From Immundisolibacteraceae bacterium (GTDB taxonomy: Bacteria > Pseudomonadota > Gammaproteobacteria > Immundisolibacterales > Immundisolibacteraceae), in the NCBI GenBank assembly GCA_016763355.1, contig JAESTY010000341.1, positions 1-8,305 of the forward strand: DNA of 8,305 bases, written 5' to 3'. Below are positions 1 to 6,808 of this stretch, one piece after another. Each line of letters begins with the position of its first letter. Position 1 is the stretch's first letter. A program made the position numbers and the translations under genes. A model generated the notes under the pieces. The model saw nothing but the letters and a program-made list of their open reading frames with translations, ran no database searches and was not told the origin of the DNA.

Positions 1-392
1 ATTAACATGCCGGGGGTGATCTTGTCGCAGTTAGAGATACAGACCAACGCATCGGCGCAATGGGCGTTAACCATGTACTCCACCGAATCGGCAATCAATT
101 CTCGGGATGGCAAGCTATAAAGCATGCCGCCATGGCCCATGGCGATACCATCATCAACCGCAATGGTGTTGAATTCTCTGCCGACGCCACCGGCTGCAGC
201 AATCTGCCCAGCCACCAGCTGGCCCATATCCTTTAAATGAACATGGCCCGGCACAAACTGGGTAAACGAATTGGCGATAGCGATAATCGGCTTATCAAAA
301 TCATCTTCGGTCATGCCGGTAGCGCGCCATAGGGCGCGTGCTCCAGCCATATTGCGGCCCTTGGTAGAGGTGTGGGAACGATAGGTGGGCAT
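1..392 (-). CDS. ilvD: Dihydroxy-acid dehydratase IlvD, N-terminal part (cut by window edge)
   Basis: Encodes the first 130 residues of dihydroxy-acid dehydratase, the cytoplasmic Fe-S enzyme that dehydrates 2,3-dihydroxy-isovalerate and 2,3-dihydroxy-3-methylvalerate in valine, isoleucine and leucine synthesis. The translation starts MPTYRSHTSTKGRNMAG and stays nearly collinear with E. coli IlvD as I recall it. Visible ligand residues are D81 (in AVDDG) for Mg, and C122 (cluster), D123 and K124 (carbamylated Mg ligand) in NCDKITPGM. The ATG at 392 has a GGAG about eight bases upstream and matches the family N terminus. The rest of the gene, including the second cluster cysteine and the C-terminal catalytic residues, lies beyond the left edge, so integrity cannot be judged. 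It is on the same strand as lgt, 142 bases downstream of it. I see no attenuator or convincing promoter in that gap, so joint transcription is possible. Confidence 0.96.
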   Translation of the reverse strand, partial: MPTYRSHTSTKGRNMAGARALWRATGMTEDDFDKPIIAIANSFTQFVPGHVHLKDMGQLVAGQIAAAGGVGREFNTIAVDDGIAMGHGGMLYSLPSRELIADSVEYMVNAHCADALVCISNCDKITPGML

Positions 393-534
393 GCAACTAC
401 TCCGCTATAAAACTTGGTAAAACGTAAAAAGGCATCTATATATTAAGACGGCCATTGGCGGCTATTTTAAACGACTTCATCCAGATCACCGGTTGTGGAC
501 GTAACGAAAATCAAATTAGACCACCCAGACACCG

Positions 535-1335
535 TTATCTGGCCACATTAATGACATTTTCAGGCCGGCGGGACATCACCAACAACAACAGGCCGATCAA
601 CACCATCGGTAAACTCAACATCATTCCCATGGTCAGCCAGTCGCCCGCCAGGTAACCCAAATGTCGATCTGGTTCCCGCACTAACTCAACCAGGCTACGA
701 AATAGGCCATAGCCAATCATAAACCAGGCCGACACCGCCATTCTCGGTCTTGGCTTCGCCGAATAAAACCAGAGGAGCAGAAACAGCAGCAATCCTTCCA
801 AAAGGGCCTCATAAAGCATCGACGGATGTCGCGCAAAAGGCCCAGCGCCAGGAAACACCATACCCCAGGGTTTGTCCGTCACCGCGCCCCAGAGTTCACC
901 ATTAATGAAATTACCGATCCTCCCGGCACCGAGTCCAATGGGCACCATAGGCGCGATAAAATCGGTTATTTCGAACCAACGCTTGCCCGTTTTTCTGGCA
1001 AACAACCAACAAGCCACAAACACCCCGAGCATACCGCCATGAAAGGACATGCCGCCTTTCCATATTTCCAGCAGGCTTAATGGATTTTGCAGGGTATAAG
1101 CGGTTTGATAAAACAACGCATAGCCAAGTCGACCGCCAATAATCACGCCGAGCGCACCATAGAAGATCAGGTCCGCAACCTGCTCTTTATTAAAACTGTT
1201 ATCCTGCCGCCCCGCCCGAGAGCTACCAAACCATGCGGCGCCAAGAAATCCGACCAGATAGGTCAGGCCATACCAGCGCAGCGCCAGTGGCCCGACCTGA
1301 AATATCACCGGGTCGATTTCGGGATAGATGAGCAT
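535..1335 (-). CDS. lgt: Prolipoprotein diacylglyceryl transferase Lgt
   Basis: Lgt is the inner-membrane enzyme that moves diacylglyceryl from phosphatidylglycerol onto the lipobox cysteine of prolipoproteins, the first step of lipoprotein maturation. The 266-residue product is slightly shorter than E. coli Lgt (about 290) but has the expected landmarks: the N-terminal YPEIDPV and RWYGLTYLVGF (Y26), SFHGGMLG around H99 (equivalent to the catalytic His of E. coli), the family signature GAGRIGNFINGELWG at 137-150 with R139, HPSMLYEALLEG at 170-181, and a REPD segment at 220-223. About seven hydrophobic segments can be read. The C-terminal hydrophobic helix (about 236-254) is followed by a short charged tail. 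The ATG at 1335 gives the usual N terminus. Its ribosome binding site is weak (a GGGA followed by an A/T-rich spacer). The gene is divergent from the DUF255 gene across 126 bases, with ilvD downstream on the same strand. Confidence 0.97.
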   Translation of the reverse strand: MLIYPEIDPVIFQVGPLALRWYGLTYLVGFLGAAWFGSSRAGRQDNSFNKEQVADLIFYGALGVIIGGRLGYALFYQTAYTLQNPLSLLEIWKGGMSFHGGMLGVFVACWLFARKTGKRWFEITDFIAPMVPIGLGAGRIGNFINGELWGAVTDKPWGMVFPGAGPFARHPSMLYEALLEGLLLFLLLWFYSAKPRPRMAVSAWFMIGYGLFRSLVELVREPDRHLGYLAGDWLTMGMMLSLPMVLIGLLLLVMSRRPENVINVAR

Positions 1336-1428
1336 TATTTATTTTTTTCCCAATCCAATGAAACACTAATGTAAAGACTAATTTGTCGCCTTATCAGCCA
1401 GTGTTGGCAGGCTCACAAGGTTGATCCA

Positions 1429-1447
1429 CGAGAACCCCCCATTCTCG
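1429..1447 (+). other. Small inverted repeat in the leader of the DUF255 gene
   Basis: CGAGAA (1429-1434) and TTCTCG (1442-1447) form a perfect six-base inverted repeat around a CCCCCCA loop. It ends 14 bases before the ATG at 1462. It could fold in the mRNA just upstream of the weak ribosome binding site. There is no T tract, so it is not a terminator. Function is unknown, and a repeat this short may be chance. Confidence 0.3.
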
Positions 1448-1461
1448 CATAGGCACCCAGC

Positions 1462-3558
1462 ATGAACGCACTTAACAACCAGACCAGCCCCTATTTACGC
1501 CAACACGCCGATAACCCGGTGCAGTGGTATCCCTGGGGTGACACCTCTCTGGAGCTAGCTCGCGAACTCGACAAACCGATTTTGCTATCAATCGGCTACT
1601 CGGCCTGCCATTGGTGTCATGTGATGGCCCACGAGTCTTTTGAAGACCCAGCCATCGCAGCCTTGATGAATGAGTTCTTCGTTTGCATCAAGGTTGACCG
1701 GGAAGAGCGCCCCGACCTGGACCGAATTTATCAAACTGCCCACCTGTTTCTAACCCAGAACTCCGGTGGTTGGCCGCTGACCATGTTCCTAACTCCTGAA
1801 CAGCAACCTTTTTTTGGCGGCACCTATTTTCCGGTGACTGCCTCACAGGAAACCCCTGCCTTCGCCGATATTCTGCAGCGGGTAAATGACTATTTTCAGA
1901 ATCAACGCCCGCAGATAGGCCAGCAAAATCAGGCTCTGCATCAGGCCATGCTGCGCAGTGAAGCCAGTGAGACCAAGGCTGCCGACCAAATAGACCAACA
2001 GCCCCTACAACAGGTAGCTAGCGTACTCACCGAAAACTACGACAGCCATAACGGCGGCTTCGGCGGTGCACCAAAGTTTCCTCACGTACCGAGCCTGGAA
2101 CTTTGCCTGCGACTTGCCGGCAGCAATCCGGTGCCAGGCGAAGATCCATTTCTGAACATGGCGCTATTCAGCCTCGACAAAATGGTCGAAGGCGGTATTT
2201 ACGATCAGATCAGCGGCGGCTTTTTCCGCTACGCCACCGACAGCCAGTGGCAGATCCCCCATTTCGAAAAAATGCTCTACGACAACGGCCTGCTGCTGAC
2301 CCTGCTAAGCCAGGCCTGCATCACCAGCGGCAGTGGTCGCTACCACCGAGTGATTGAACAGACCGGGCGCTGGATCATCAATGAAATGCAGTCCCCGACC
2401 GGCGGCTACTACTCCAGCCTGGATGCCGATTCGCGCCCGGCTGCTAATGGCAGTACCGATAACGACAAATTAGAAGAAGGCGCTTACTACACCTTTAAAC
2501 CTGAGCAGGCAGAAAAATTGCTTAGTAATGAGCAATGGCAGGTAGTTTCACGCCGCTTTGGCCTTGATCAAGCCGCCAATTTCAACGGTCAGTGGCACCT
2601 CAGCGGCCATCAGAGCATCGCCCAGATCGCCAGCGAATTGCGCATTTCCAGCAAGCGAGTGGTAGTGGTATTGACCGGCGCCATGCAGCAGCTAGAAAGC
2701 GCACGCCAGAGCAGACCCCGCCCGGGGCGGGACGAAAAGACTATCACCGCCTGGAACGGCTTGATGATTCGTGGCATGGCCATGGCCGGACGTGAAACCG
2801 GCAAAACTGAATTCATCGAATCCGCCGAACGGGCACTGAACTTCCTGCGCCAACACCACTGGCAGGATGGACGATTACTGTCCTGCAGCTTTGATAACCA
2901 GGCCCAACTCAACGGCTATCTGGATGACTACGTAATGGTCATGGATGGCATTCTGGCGCTACAGCGATGCCGCTGGAACAGCGACGAATTTGAATTCCTG
3001 CTCGAATTGGCAGAACGATTGCTGAACCATTTCCAGGCAGTCGATGAAACCGGCGTCGGCAGCGGACTTTATTTCACCAGTGATGATCACCAGAAACTGA
3101 TTCTGCGCAGTCGTCCATTTGCCGATGACAGCCTGCCTGCAGGCAATTCAGTAGCCGCCCGAGTATTTGGCCAGCTTACCCAGCTCACCGGCGATTCGCG
3201 ATACCGTGACCTACAGCAGCAGATATTCTGTGGCAGCTGGCAACTGATCAACGAAATGCCGATGGCCCATTGCGGCCTGCTTGCCGGCCTGCAAGATTAT
3301 CTCGATCCACCCACCACGGTGATTGTCCGGGCTACCGATAAGGCCTTGCCTGAATGGCAAACTCAACTGCGCAGCCAACTCGGACTTCGCAGTTACAGTC
3401 TGGCCATTCCAGCAGCCATCGACTCGCTTCCGGGTTTGTTAAGCGACAGAGCCATGGTCGACGCCGCCGATGGCGTGGCTTATGTCTGCAAAGGATTTAG
3501 CTGTAGCGCGCCGATCACCGAACTAGAGCAACTCGTGCTGGCACTCCAACTTAGCTAG
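1462..3558 (+). CDS. DUF255/YyaL-type thioredoxin-domain protein (SPATA20 family)
   Basis: A 698-residue member of the conserved YyaL/SSP411 (SPATA20) family, whose biochemical role is not established. The N-terminal thioredoxin-like domain (about 1-165) opens with the diagnostic QTSPYLRQHADNPVQWYPW and carries the redox-like motif C49-H-W-C52-H-V-M. Further family motifs are KVDREERPDLD at 78-87 and GGWPLTMFL at 102-110. The region from about 185 resembles the alpha/alpha barrel of the N-acylglucosamine 2-epimerase/cellobiose-epimerase type, with GGFGGAPKFPH (198-208), HFEKMLYDNG (267-276), a DADS segment (321-324), TAWNGLMIRG (429-438) and GYLDDY (485-490). A late C676/C681 pair precedes the usual Pro-rich end. 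There is no signal peptide, so it is probably cytoplasmic. The start at 1462 fits the family N terminus; AGG lies about eight bases upstream. The family assignment is secure, the function is not. Its last eight bases overlap the convergent transporter gene. Confidence 0.93.
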   Translation: MNALNNQTSPYLRQHADNPVQWYPWGDTSLELARELDKPILLSIGYSACHWCHVMAHESFEDPAIAALMNEFFVCIKVDREERPDLDRIYQTAHLFLTQNSGGWPLTMFLTPEQQPFFGGTYFPVTASQETPAFADILQRVNDYFQNQRPQIGQQNQALHQAMLRSEASETKAADQIDQQPLQQVASVLTENYDSHNGGFGGAPKFPHVPSLELCLRLAGSNPVPGEDPFLNMALFSLDKMVEGGIYDQISGGFFRYATDSQWQIPHFEKMLYDNGLLLTLLSQACITSGSGRYHRVIEQTGRWIINEMQSPTGGYYSSLDADSRPAANGSTDNDKLEEGAYYTFKPEQAEKLLSNEQWQVVSRRFGLDQAANFNGQWHLSGHQSIAQIASELRISSKRVVVVLTGAMQQLESARQSRPRPGRDEKTITAWNGLMIRGMAMAGRETGKTEFIESAERALNFLRQHHWQDGRLLSCSFDNQAQLNGYLDDYVMVMDGILALQRCRWNSDEFEFLLELAERLLNHFQAVDETGVGSGLYFTSDDHQKLILRSRPFADDSLPAGNSVAARVFGQLTQLTGDSRYRDLQQQIFCGSWQLINEMPMAHCGLLAGLQDYLDPPTTVIVRATDKALPEWQTQLRSQLGLRSYSLAIPAAIDSLPGLLSDRAMVDAADGVAYVCKGFSCSAPITELEQLVLALQLS

Positions 3559-5059
3559 CGCCAGGCAGGCGCTGCTCCAACCAGCCAAACAGACCCTGAA
3601 CTAGAAAAGCCATCACTGCTGCCGGGATTGCCCCCTGAAGAATCAGCCCGGTGTCATCAAGGCGGATACCGGCCAGAATCGGCTGGCCGTAACCTCCGGC
3701 ACCAATCAATGCGCCCAGGGTGGCGGTGCCAATATTAATCACTGCCGCAGTTTTAATACCCGCCACAATCATTCGAGATGCCAGCGGTAGTTCGATATGC
3801 CAGAGCTGCTCGCGGGCAGTGAGCCCCAGGGCGACAGCTGTTTCACGCAAATCTGCGCTAATACCACTGAGTCCGGCTTCGGTATTTCGAATAATCGGTA
3901 ACAGACTGTAGGCGAACAGTGCCACCAAAGCAGGTAGCGTACCGATGCCCAGCAACGGGATCATGAACACCAGCAATGCCAGGCTCGGGATAGTTTGAAT
4001 CGCTCCGGTGATACCCAGAATCAACTGCCCAGCAACCCGGTTTTTTGCGGCCCAGATTCCTAGCGGCAGTCCGAGTAACAGTGCAACCGATAACGACACA
4101 CCAACCAGGAATAGCTGCTGGCCGGTGGTGGTCCAGATAGCCCGCCAAATTGAATGAGCAGGCCGGTCAGGGTCAGCTTTGATCTGCAGCCGCTGTTGTA
4201 AAAACTCAATAGCAACCTGCTCTGTGGGTTGTTTCTGCAACTTATTTAAGCTGTTGAGTCGCGAGATCTCGGCTTCCCCGAGCAGGCCCTCCAGGGGTTG
4301 CAAACTCTTTAATACTTCGGGCCAGGTCTCGGCCATCTGCTGACGATAAAGTAACCGGGCGTGATAGTTAGGAAAGTAGCCACGATCATCTTCAATTACC
4401 CGCAACTGGTAATAGCTGATTTCTGCATCCGTAGTATAGAGATCAATCAGGTCAAGATCACCAGCAACCAGACCACGATAGGCCAGGTCATGATCCAGAC
4501 CGATTGCATCTTGCGGTAACTGATAAGCCGCCTTCAGGCCTGGCCAGCCATCGCTGCGATGCAGGAATTCGTTACTAACACCAATGCGTAAACCGGGATG
4601 TTTCAACAAATCAGAAACCCGCCGAATGGCGAGCTCCTGAGCCCGGCTTTCCTGCATCCCCAGTGCATAGTTATTAACAAATCCAAACGACTCCATTGCC
4701 ACTATGCCGAAGGGTTTTAGTAGCTGCTGGAGCGGCGCCGCTGCCAACTGATCTGCACCCGCATCAGAGCCGACTAACAACTCAAACCGTAAAGTACCGC
4801 TATATTCTGGATAAAAATCGATATCCCCACGTTGCAACGCGTTCCAGAGAATCCGGCTGCCCCCTAGCGCCTGGCGGTGTTCGGCAGCAAATCCCCGAGC
4901 GATTAATAGCTGGGTCACCAGTTCACCAAGAATCACCGACTCGGTAAAATTTTTCGAACCGACAATAATCGGCCGAGTTGCTGCCCCCACCTGGCTAACA
5001 AACATCAGCAGATAGCAACCAAACAACAGCATTGAAGTCAGCTTACGAACAGAAGTCAT
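3551..5059 (-). CDS. Fused substrate-binding/permease protein of an osmoprotectant-type (OpuB-like) ABC importer
   Basis: A 502-residue single chain combining the periplasmic binding protein and membrane subunit of an importer in the betaine/choline (OpuB/OpuC, ProW/ProX-type) family. Residues 1-27 look like a signal peptide (hydrophobic core 10-21, small residues VGAA before cleavage) or a membrane anchor. The binding domain spans about 29-295, with GSKNFTESVILGEL (34-47), RGDIDFYPEYSGT (77-89), AGDLDLIDLYTTDAEI (199-214) and DDRGYFPNY (224-232), all family landmarks. The permease domain spans about 310-500 with roughly five hydrophobic segments, the EAA-type loop ETAVALG...IELP (406-424) that docks on the ATPase, and the conserved LGALIGAGGYG (448-458). 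The binding domain comes first, opposite to the OpuA/EgtU order I know. Its ATG overlaps the stop of the ATPase gene (ATGA, 5056-5059), implying translational coupling. The substrate is unknown; betaine, choline or a related quaternary amine is the default guess. Confidence 0.92.
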   Translation of the reverse strand: MTSVRKLTSMLLFGCYLLMFVSQVGAATRPIIVGSKNFTESVILGELVTQLLIARGFAAEHRQALGGSRILWNALQRGDIDFYPEYSGTLRFELLVGSDAGADQLAAAPLQQLLKPFGIVAMESFGFVNNYALGMQESRAQELAIRRVSDLLKHPGLRIGVSNEFLHRSDGWPGLKAAYQLPQDAIGLDHDLAYRGLVAGDLDLIDLYTTDAEISYYQLRVIEDDRGYFPNYHARLLYRQQMAETWPEVLKSLQPLEGLLGEAEISRLNSLNKLQKQPTEQVAIEFLQQRLQIKADPDRPAHSIWRAIWTTTGQQLFLVGVSLSVALLLGLPLGIWAAKNRVAGQLILGITGAIQTIPSLALLVFMIPLLGIGTLPALVALFAYSLLPIIRNTEAGLSGISADLRETAVALGLTAREQLWHIELPLASRMIVAGIKTAAVINIGTATLGALIGAGGYGQPILAGIRLDDTGLILQGAIPAAVMAFLVQGLFGWLEQRLPGAS

Positions 5060-5787
5060 TGCGGCAGGGGCCGGGCAGCAGCCAGAAATTGTTCTACAAA
5101 CGGCGAAGCAGGTTGGTTGCGAAATTGTTGAAATTGGCCCTGCTGCACGATAGCTCCATCTTCTAATAGCACCAGATGATCAGCCAACCAGGCCGCCTCA
5201 GCAACATCATGGGTGACCAGCAACACGGTTTTATTCAAAGAACCGATCAGCGTTTTAAGCTCTTCCTGGAGCTGAAAACGGATTACCGGATCGAGAGCAC
5301 TGAAGGGTTCATCCAGCAGCAGCAGATCCGGATCCAGCATTAGTGCACGCAACAGCGCAACCCGCTGGCGCTGACCTCCCGATAGCTGACCCGGTTTTCG
5401 ATCCAGCAATTTTGGCTCCAACTGCACCAGCTCGCTAAGCTTATCAAGCCGCCGCTCGATTCGACTCGGCTGCCAGCCCCGGCGTCGTGCCATCAGGGTG
5501 ATGTTGTCGGTTGCACTCAAATGCGGGAACAGACCGCCACCCTGAATTAAATAGCCGGTACGTTGGCGTAGCTGGTCAAAACTACCAGCCCGCAACGGCT
5601 CTCCCTGAAACACCACCTGACCACGTTGGGGTATTAACAAACCCAACAGCAGCCGTAGCAAAGTCGATTTGCCGCTACCGCTACTACCCATCAATGCGGT
5701 GGTTCCAGCGGCCTCAATCCGCAGATCAAAATCACGGAACAGAGAACCGCCGTCAAACCCAAAACTGATCGAATCAAAGCGGATCAT
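5056..5787 (-). CDS. ABC transporter ATP-binding protein (OpuBA/ProV-like, without CBS domains)
   Basis: The cytoplasmic ATPase partner of the fused binding/permease protein. From the ATG at 5787 it has 243 residues and begins MIRFDSISFGFDGG, a typical ABC N terminus. A TTG at 5802, directly after an in-frame TAA, would add five residues but has little upstream support, so I prefer the ATG, which has GGTAG eight bases upstream. Visible motifs in order are Walker A GSSGSGKST, a Q-loop (YLIQGGGLFPHL), the signature LSGGQRQRVALLRAL, Walker B LLLLDEPFSALD, and the switch histidine in LLVTHDVAEA. The chain ends soon after the core. It therefore lacks the C-terminal tandem CBS domains by which OpuA-type ATPases sense ionic strength, so that form of osmotic gating is absent. 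The gene is 32 bases downstream of the GST-like gene and overlaps the next gene by four bases. Family assignment is secure; the substrate is not. Confidence 0.95.
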   Translation of the reverse strand: MIRFDSISFGFDGGSLFRDFDLRIEAAGTTALMGSSGSGKSTLLRLLLGLLIPQRGQVVFQGEPLRAGSFDQLRQRTGYLIQGGGLFPHLSATDNITLMARRRGWQPSRIERRLDKLSELVQLEPKLLDRKPGQLSGGQRQRVALLRALMLDPDLLLLDEPFSALDPVIRFQLQEELKTLIGSLNKTVLLVTHDVAEAAWLADHLVLLEDGAIVQQGQFQQFRNQPASPFVEQFLAAARPLPQ

Positions 5788-5819
5788 GGTGACTACCGGC
5801 AACGCTTAGGCATAGCTAT

Positions 5820-6533
5820 TCAGGGAGTTGGAATCTCAGGGTAAAAGCGCTCATTCATTCTCTGGTAATAGGCCAGCAGGCGCGGTTGCGTGAGCAGATA
5901 CTGCTTAATCGGATTATCAATCGGTGGCCCAAGAATCGAAATCAGAAATGACTGCACCGTGGCATCTACCGTATGCGGCTCGTCACCGAGAAAAAACAAC
6001 TGATCAGCCAGCATGGTGTCGAGGGTGTCAATATCATTACGGGCCATCTGCATTTTTTCATCACGACTGTGACGACCAAAGCCCTGACCACTCAAATTCC
6101 TGACCATGGACCGACGCACCAACCTGGGAATAATGAGCTGAAGCGGCTTTGGCAAACTACCGAACAGCGACGGTCCAACCTGCTGCCAACCAGAATCTTC
6201 AATCCAGCGGCAGTGCACTAGCGCCCAGTAAAAACTATCGTGCATCATTCGGGTCAGCAGATGACTATGTGCCTGTTGCTCGGCAGTCAGCTCCGCATCA
6301 ATTTTTAGATCAAATTGCTGTTTGAGCTTGTCGATAATCAGCTCAGAGTCACCAATGGTCTCGCCATTAAGTTTGATATAGGGCAATTTCCCCTTCGGGG
6401 CTTTACGAGTGTCACCATCGACCACGGTCTGATATTCGACCCCTGCCATTTTCATCCAGAGCTCAAGCTTGATGACAAATGGGCTAGCATCCGGTAATCC
6501 CCAAACTGGGCCAAACTGATAAAACTCAACCAT
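5820..6533 (-). CDS. Glutathione S-transferase-like protein of the metaxin/Fax type
   Basis: A 237-residue GST-fold protein. The N-terminal thioredoxin-like half (about 1-75) has LELWMKMAGVEYQ (23-35), the APKGKLPYIKLNG segment (45-57) with the cis-proline P51 typical of glutathione binding, and GDSELIIDKL (61-70), where D62 and S63 occupy the usual gamma-glutamyl contact position. This pattern fits the metaxin/Tom37/failed-axon-connections subgroup rather than classic bacterial GSTs. The helical C-terminal half (about 85-230) has FFLGDEPHTVDATV (180-193), the conserved N-capping region of GST folds. No catalytic Cys, Ser or Tyr can be assigned with confidence near the N terminus. No signal peptide is visible, so it is probably cytoplasmic. 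The ATG at 6533 follows a strong GGGAGG. It is the first gene of a probable minus-strand cluster with the ABC importer. Substrate and enzymatic activity are unknown. Confidence 0.88.
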   Translation of the reverse strand: MVEFYQFGPVWGLPDASPFVIKLELWMKMAGVEYQTVVDGDTRKAPKGKLPYIKLNGETIGDSELIIDKLKQQFDLKIDAELTAEQQAHSHLLTRMMHDSFYWALVHCRWIEDSGWQQVGPSLFGSLPKPLQLIIPRLVRRSMVRNLSGQGFGRHSRDEKMQMARNDIDTLDTMLADQLFFLGDEPHTVDATVQSFLISILGPPIDNPIKQYLLTQPRLLAYYQRMNERFYPEIPTP

Positions 6534-6535
6534 TT

Positions 6536-6550
6536 TTGCCTCCCAGGCAA
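6536..6550 (-). promoter_or_regulatory. Shine-Dalgarno of the GST-like gene inside a perfect small hairpin
   Basis: Read on the minus strand, TTGCCT-GGG-AGGCAA is a six-base-pair inverted repeat with a three-base loop. It ends two bases before the ATG at 6533. The ribosome binding site GGGAGG (6539-6544) consists of the loop plus the first half of the 3' stem arm. If the hairpin forms in mRNA, it would partly hide a site that is otherwise close to ideal in sequence and spacing. The repeat is seen directly; any regulatory effect is inference. Confidence 0.5.
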
Positions 6551-6622
6551 TTTATTAATAAGTTTCGCGGCAGTAGAACCGCGTTAGCGCCACTTTGTTA
6601 CAAATCGCCGACTAAATGTTGT

Positions 6623-6653
6623 TTTATAGCCATTTTTAACGAAATAATCGCAA
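6623..6653 (-). promoter_or_regulatory. Candidate sigma70-type promoter for the GST-transporter cluster
   Basis: On the minus strand, TATAAA (6623-6628) matches five of six bases of the -10 consensus. TTGCGA (6648-6653) matches four of six of the -35 consensus, but the spacer is 19 bases, longer than ideal. It lies about 90 bases upstream of the GST start, in an A/T-rich part of the intergenic region. This is a pattern-based guess. Confidence 0.25.
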
Positions 6654-6689
6654 CCCGCTACGCTAACCCCTGCAGACCCGCTAAATAGG

Positions 6690-6709
6690 GGATAGACTCA
6701 ACCCTATCC
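6690..6709. repeat. Inverted repeat upstream of the HNH gene (6-bp arms)
   Basis: GGATAG (6690-6695) and CTATCC (6704-6709) are perfect inverted arms around an eight-base spacer. An alternative pairing, TAGGG (6686-6690) with CCCTA (6702-6706), uses much of the same sequence. It could be an operator or a 5' leader hairpin for the plus-strand HNH gene, or chance. No T tract follows it. Confidence 0.35.
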
Positions 6710-6751
6710 ACGGATGGATCTACGTTAATTTATAACAGGGAAGCAATATCC

Positions 6752-6808
6752 ATGACTCAATCCAGCCAGATTGCTGGATCCGGGACTGGTCAGCCCACAT
6801 CACGATAG
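6752..6808 (+). CDS. Candidate 18-codon leader ORF before the HNH gene
   Basis: An ATG at 6752 opens a frame encoding MTQSSQIAGSGTGQPTSR and closes at TAG (6806-6808). It is preceded by AGGGA (6737-6741) with a ten-base spacer, a plausible but slightly distant ribosome binding site. It is in the same frame as the HNH gene, and no other stop lies between this TAG and the HNH GTG, 21 codons further on. The peptide is Ser/Gly/Gln/Thr-rich with no recognisable domain, signal or run of one amino acid that would suggest attenuation. It could be a translated leader, the leftover of a longer HNH N terminus, or not a gene at all. Confidence 0.25.
   Translation: MTQSSQIAGSGTGQPTSR
6760..6779. repeat. 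Inverted repeat within the candidate leader ORF (7-bp arms)
   Basis: ATCCAGC (6760-6766) and GCTGGAT (6773-6779) are perfect inverted arms around CAGATT. It sits inside the candidate 18-codon ORF and about 90 bases before the HNH start. It could fold in the leader RNA. With no T run after it, it is not an intrinsic terminator. Confidence 0.4.

Noticed and set aside
393..534. Promoter or attenuator for ilvD in the lgt-ilvD gap
   Set aside because: A TA-rich stretch at 435-445 resembles a -10 box on the minus strand, but no -35 is found at normal spacing and there is no leader peptide rich in Ile, Leu or Val codons.
3858..4148. 96-residue minus-strand frame within the transporter gene
   Set aside because: Same-strand alternate frame of the permease domain, with an implausible protein sequence.
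5001..5030. Lipobox-like LFGC near the N terminus of the fused binding/permease protein
   Set aside because: The hydrophobic stretch before the Cys is only about five residues and it continues after it; a normal signal peptide or anchor ending at VGAA fits better.
5788..5802. TTG start at 5802 for the ABC ATPase
   Set aside because: It adds only five residues with no convincing ribosome binding site, while the ATG at 5787 gives the standard ABC N terminus.
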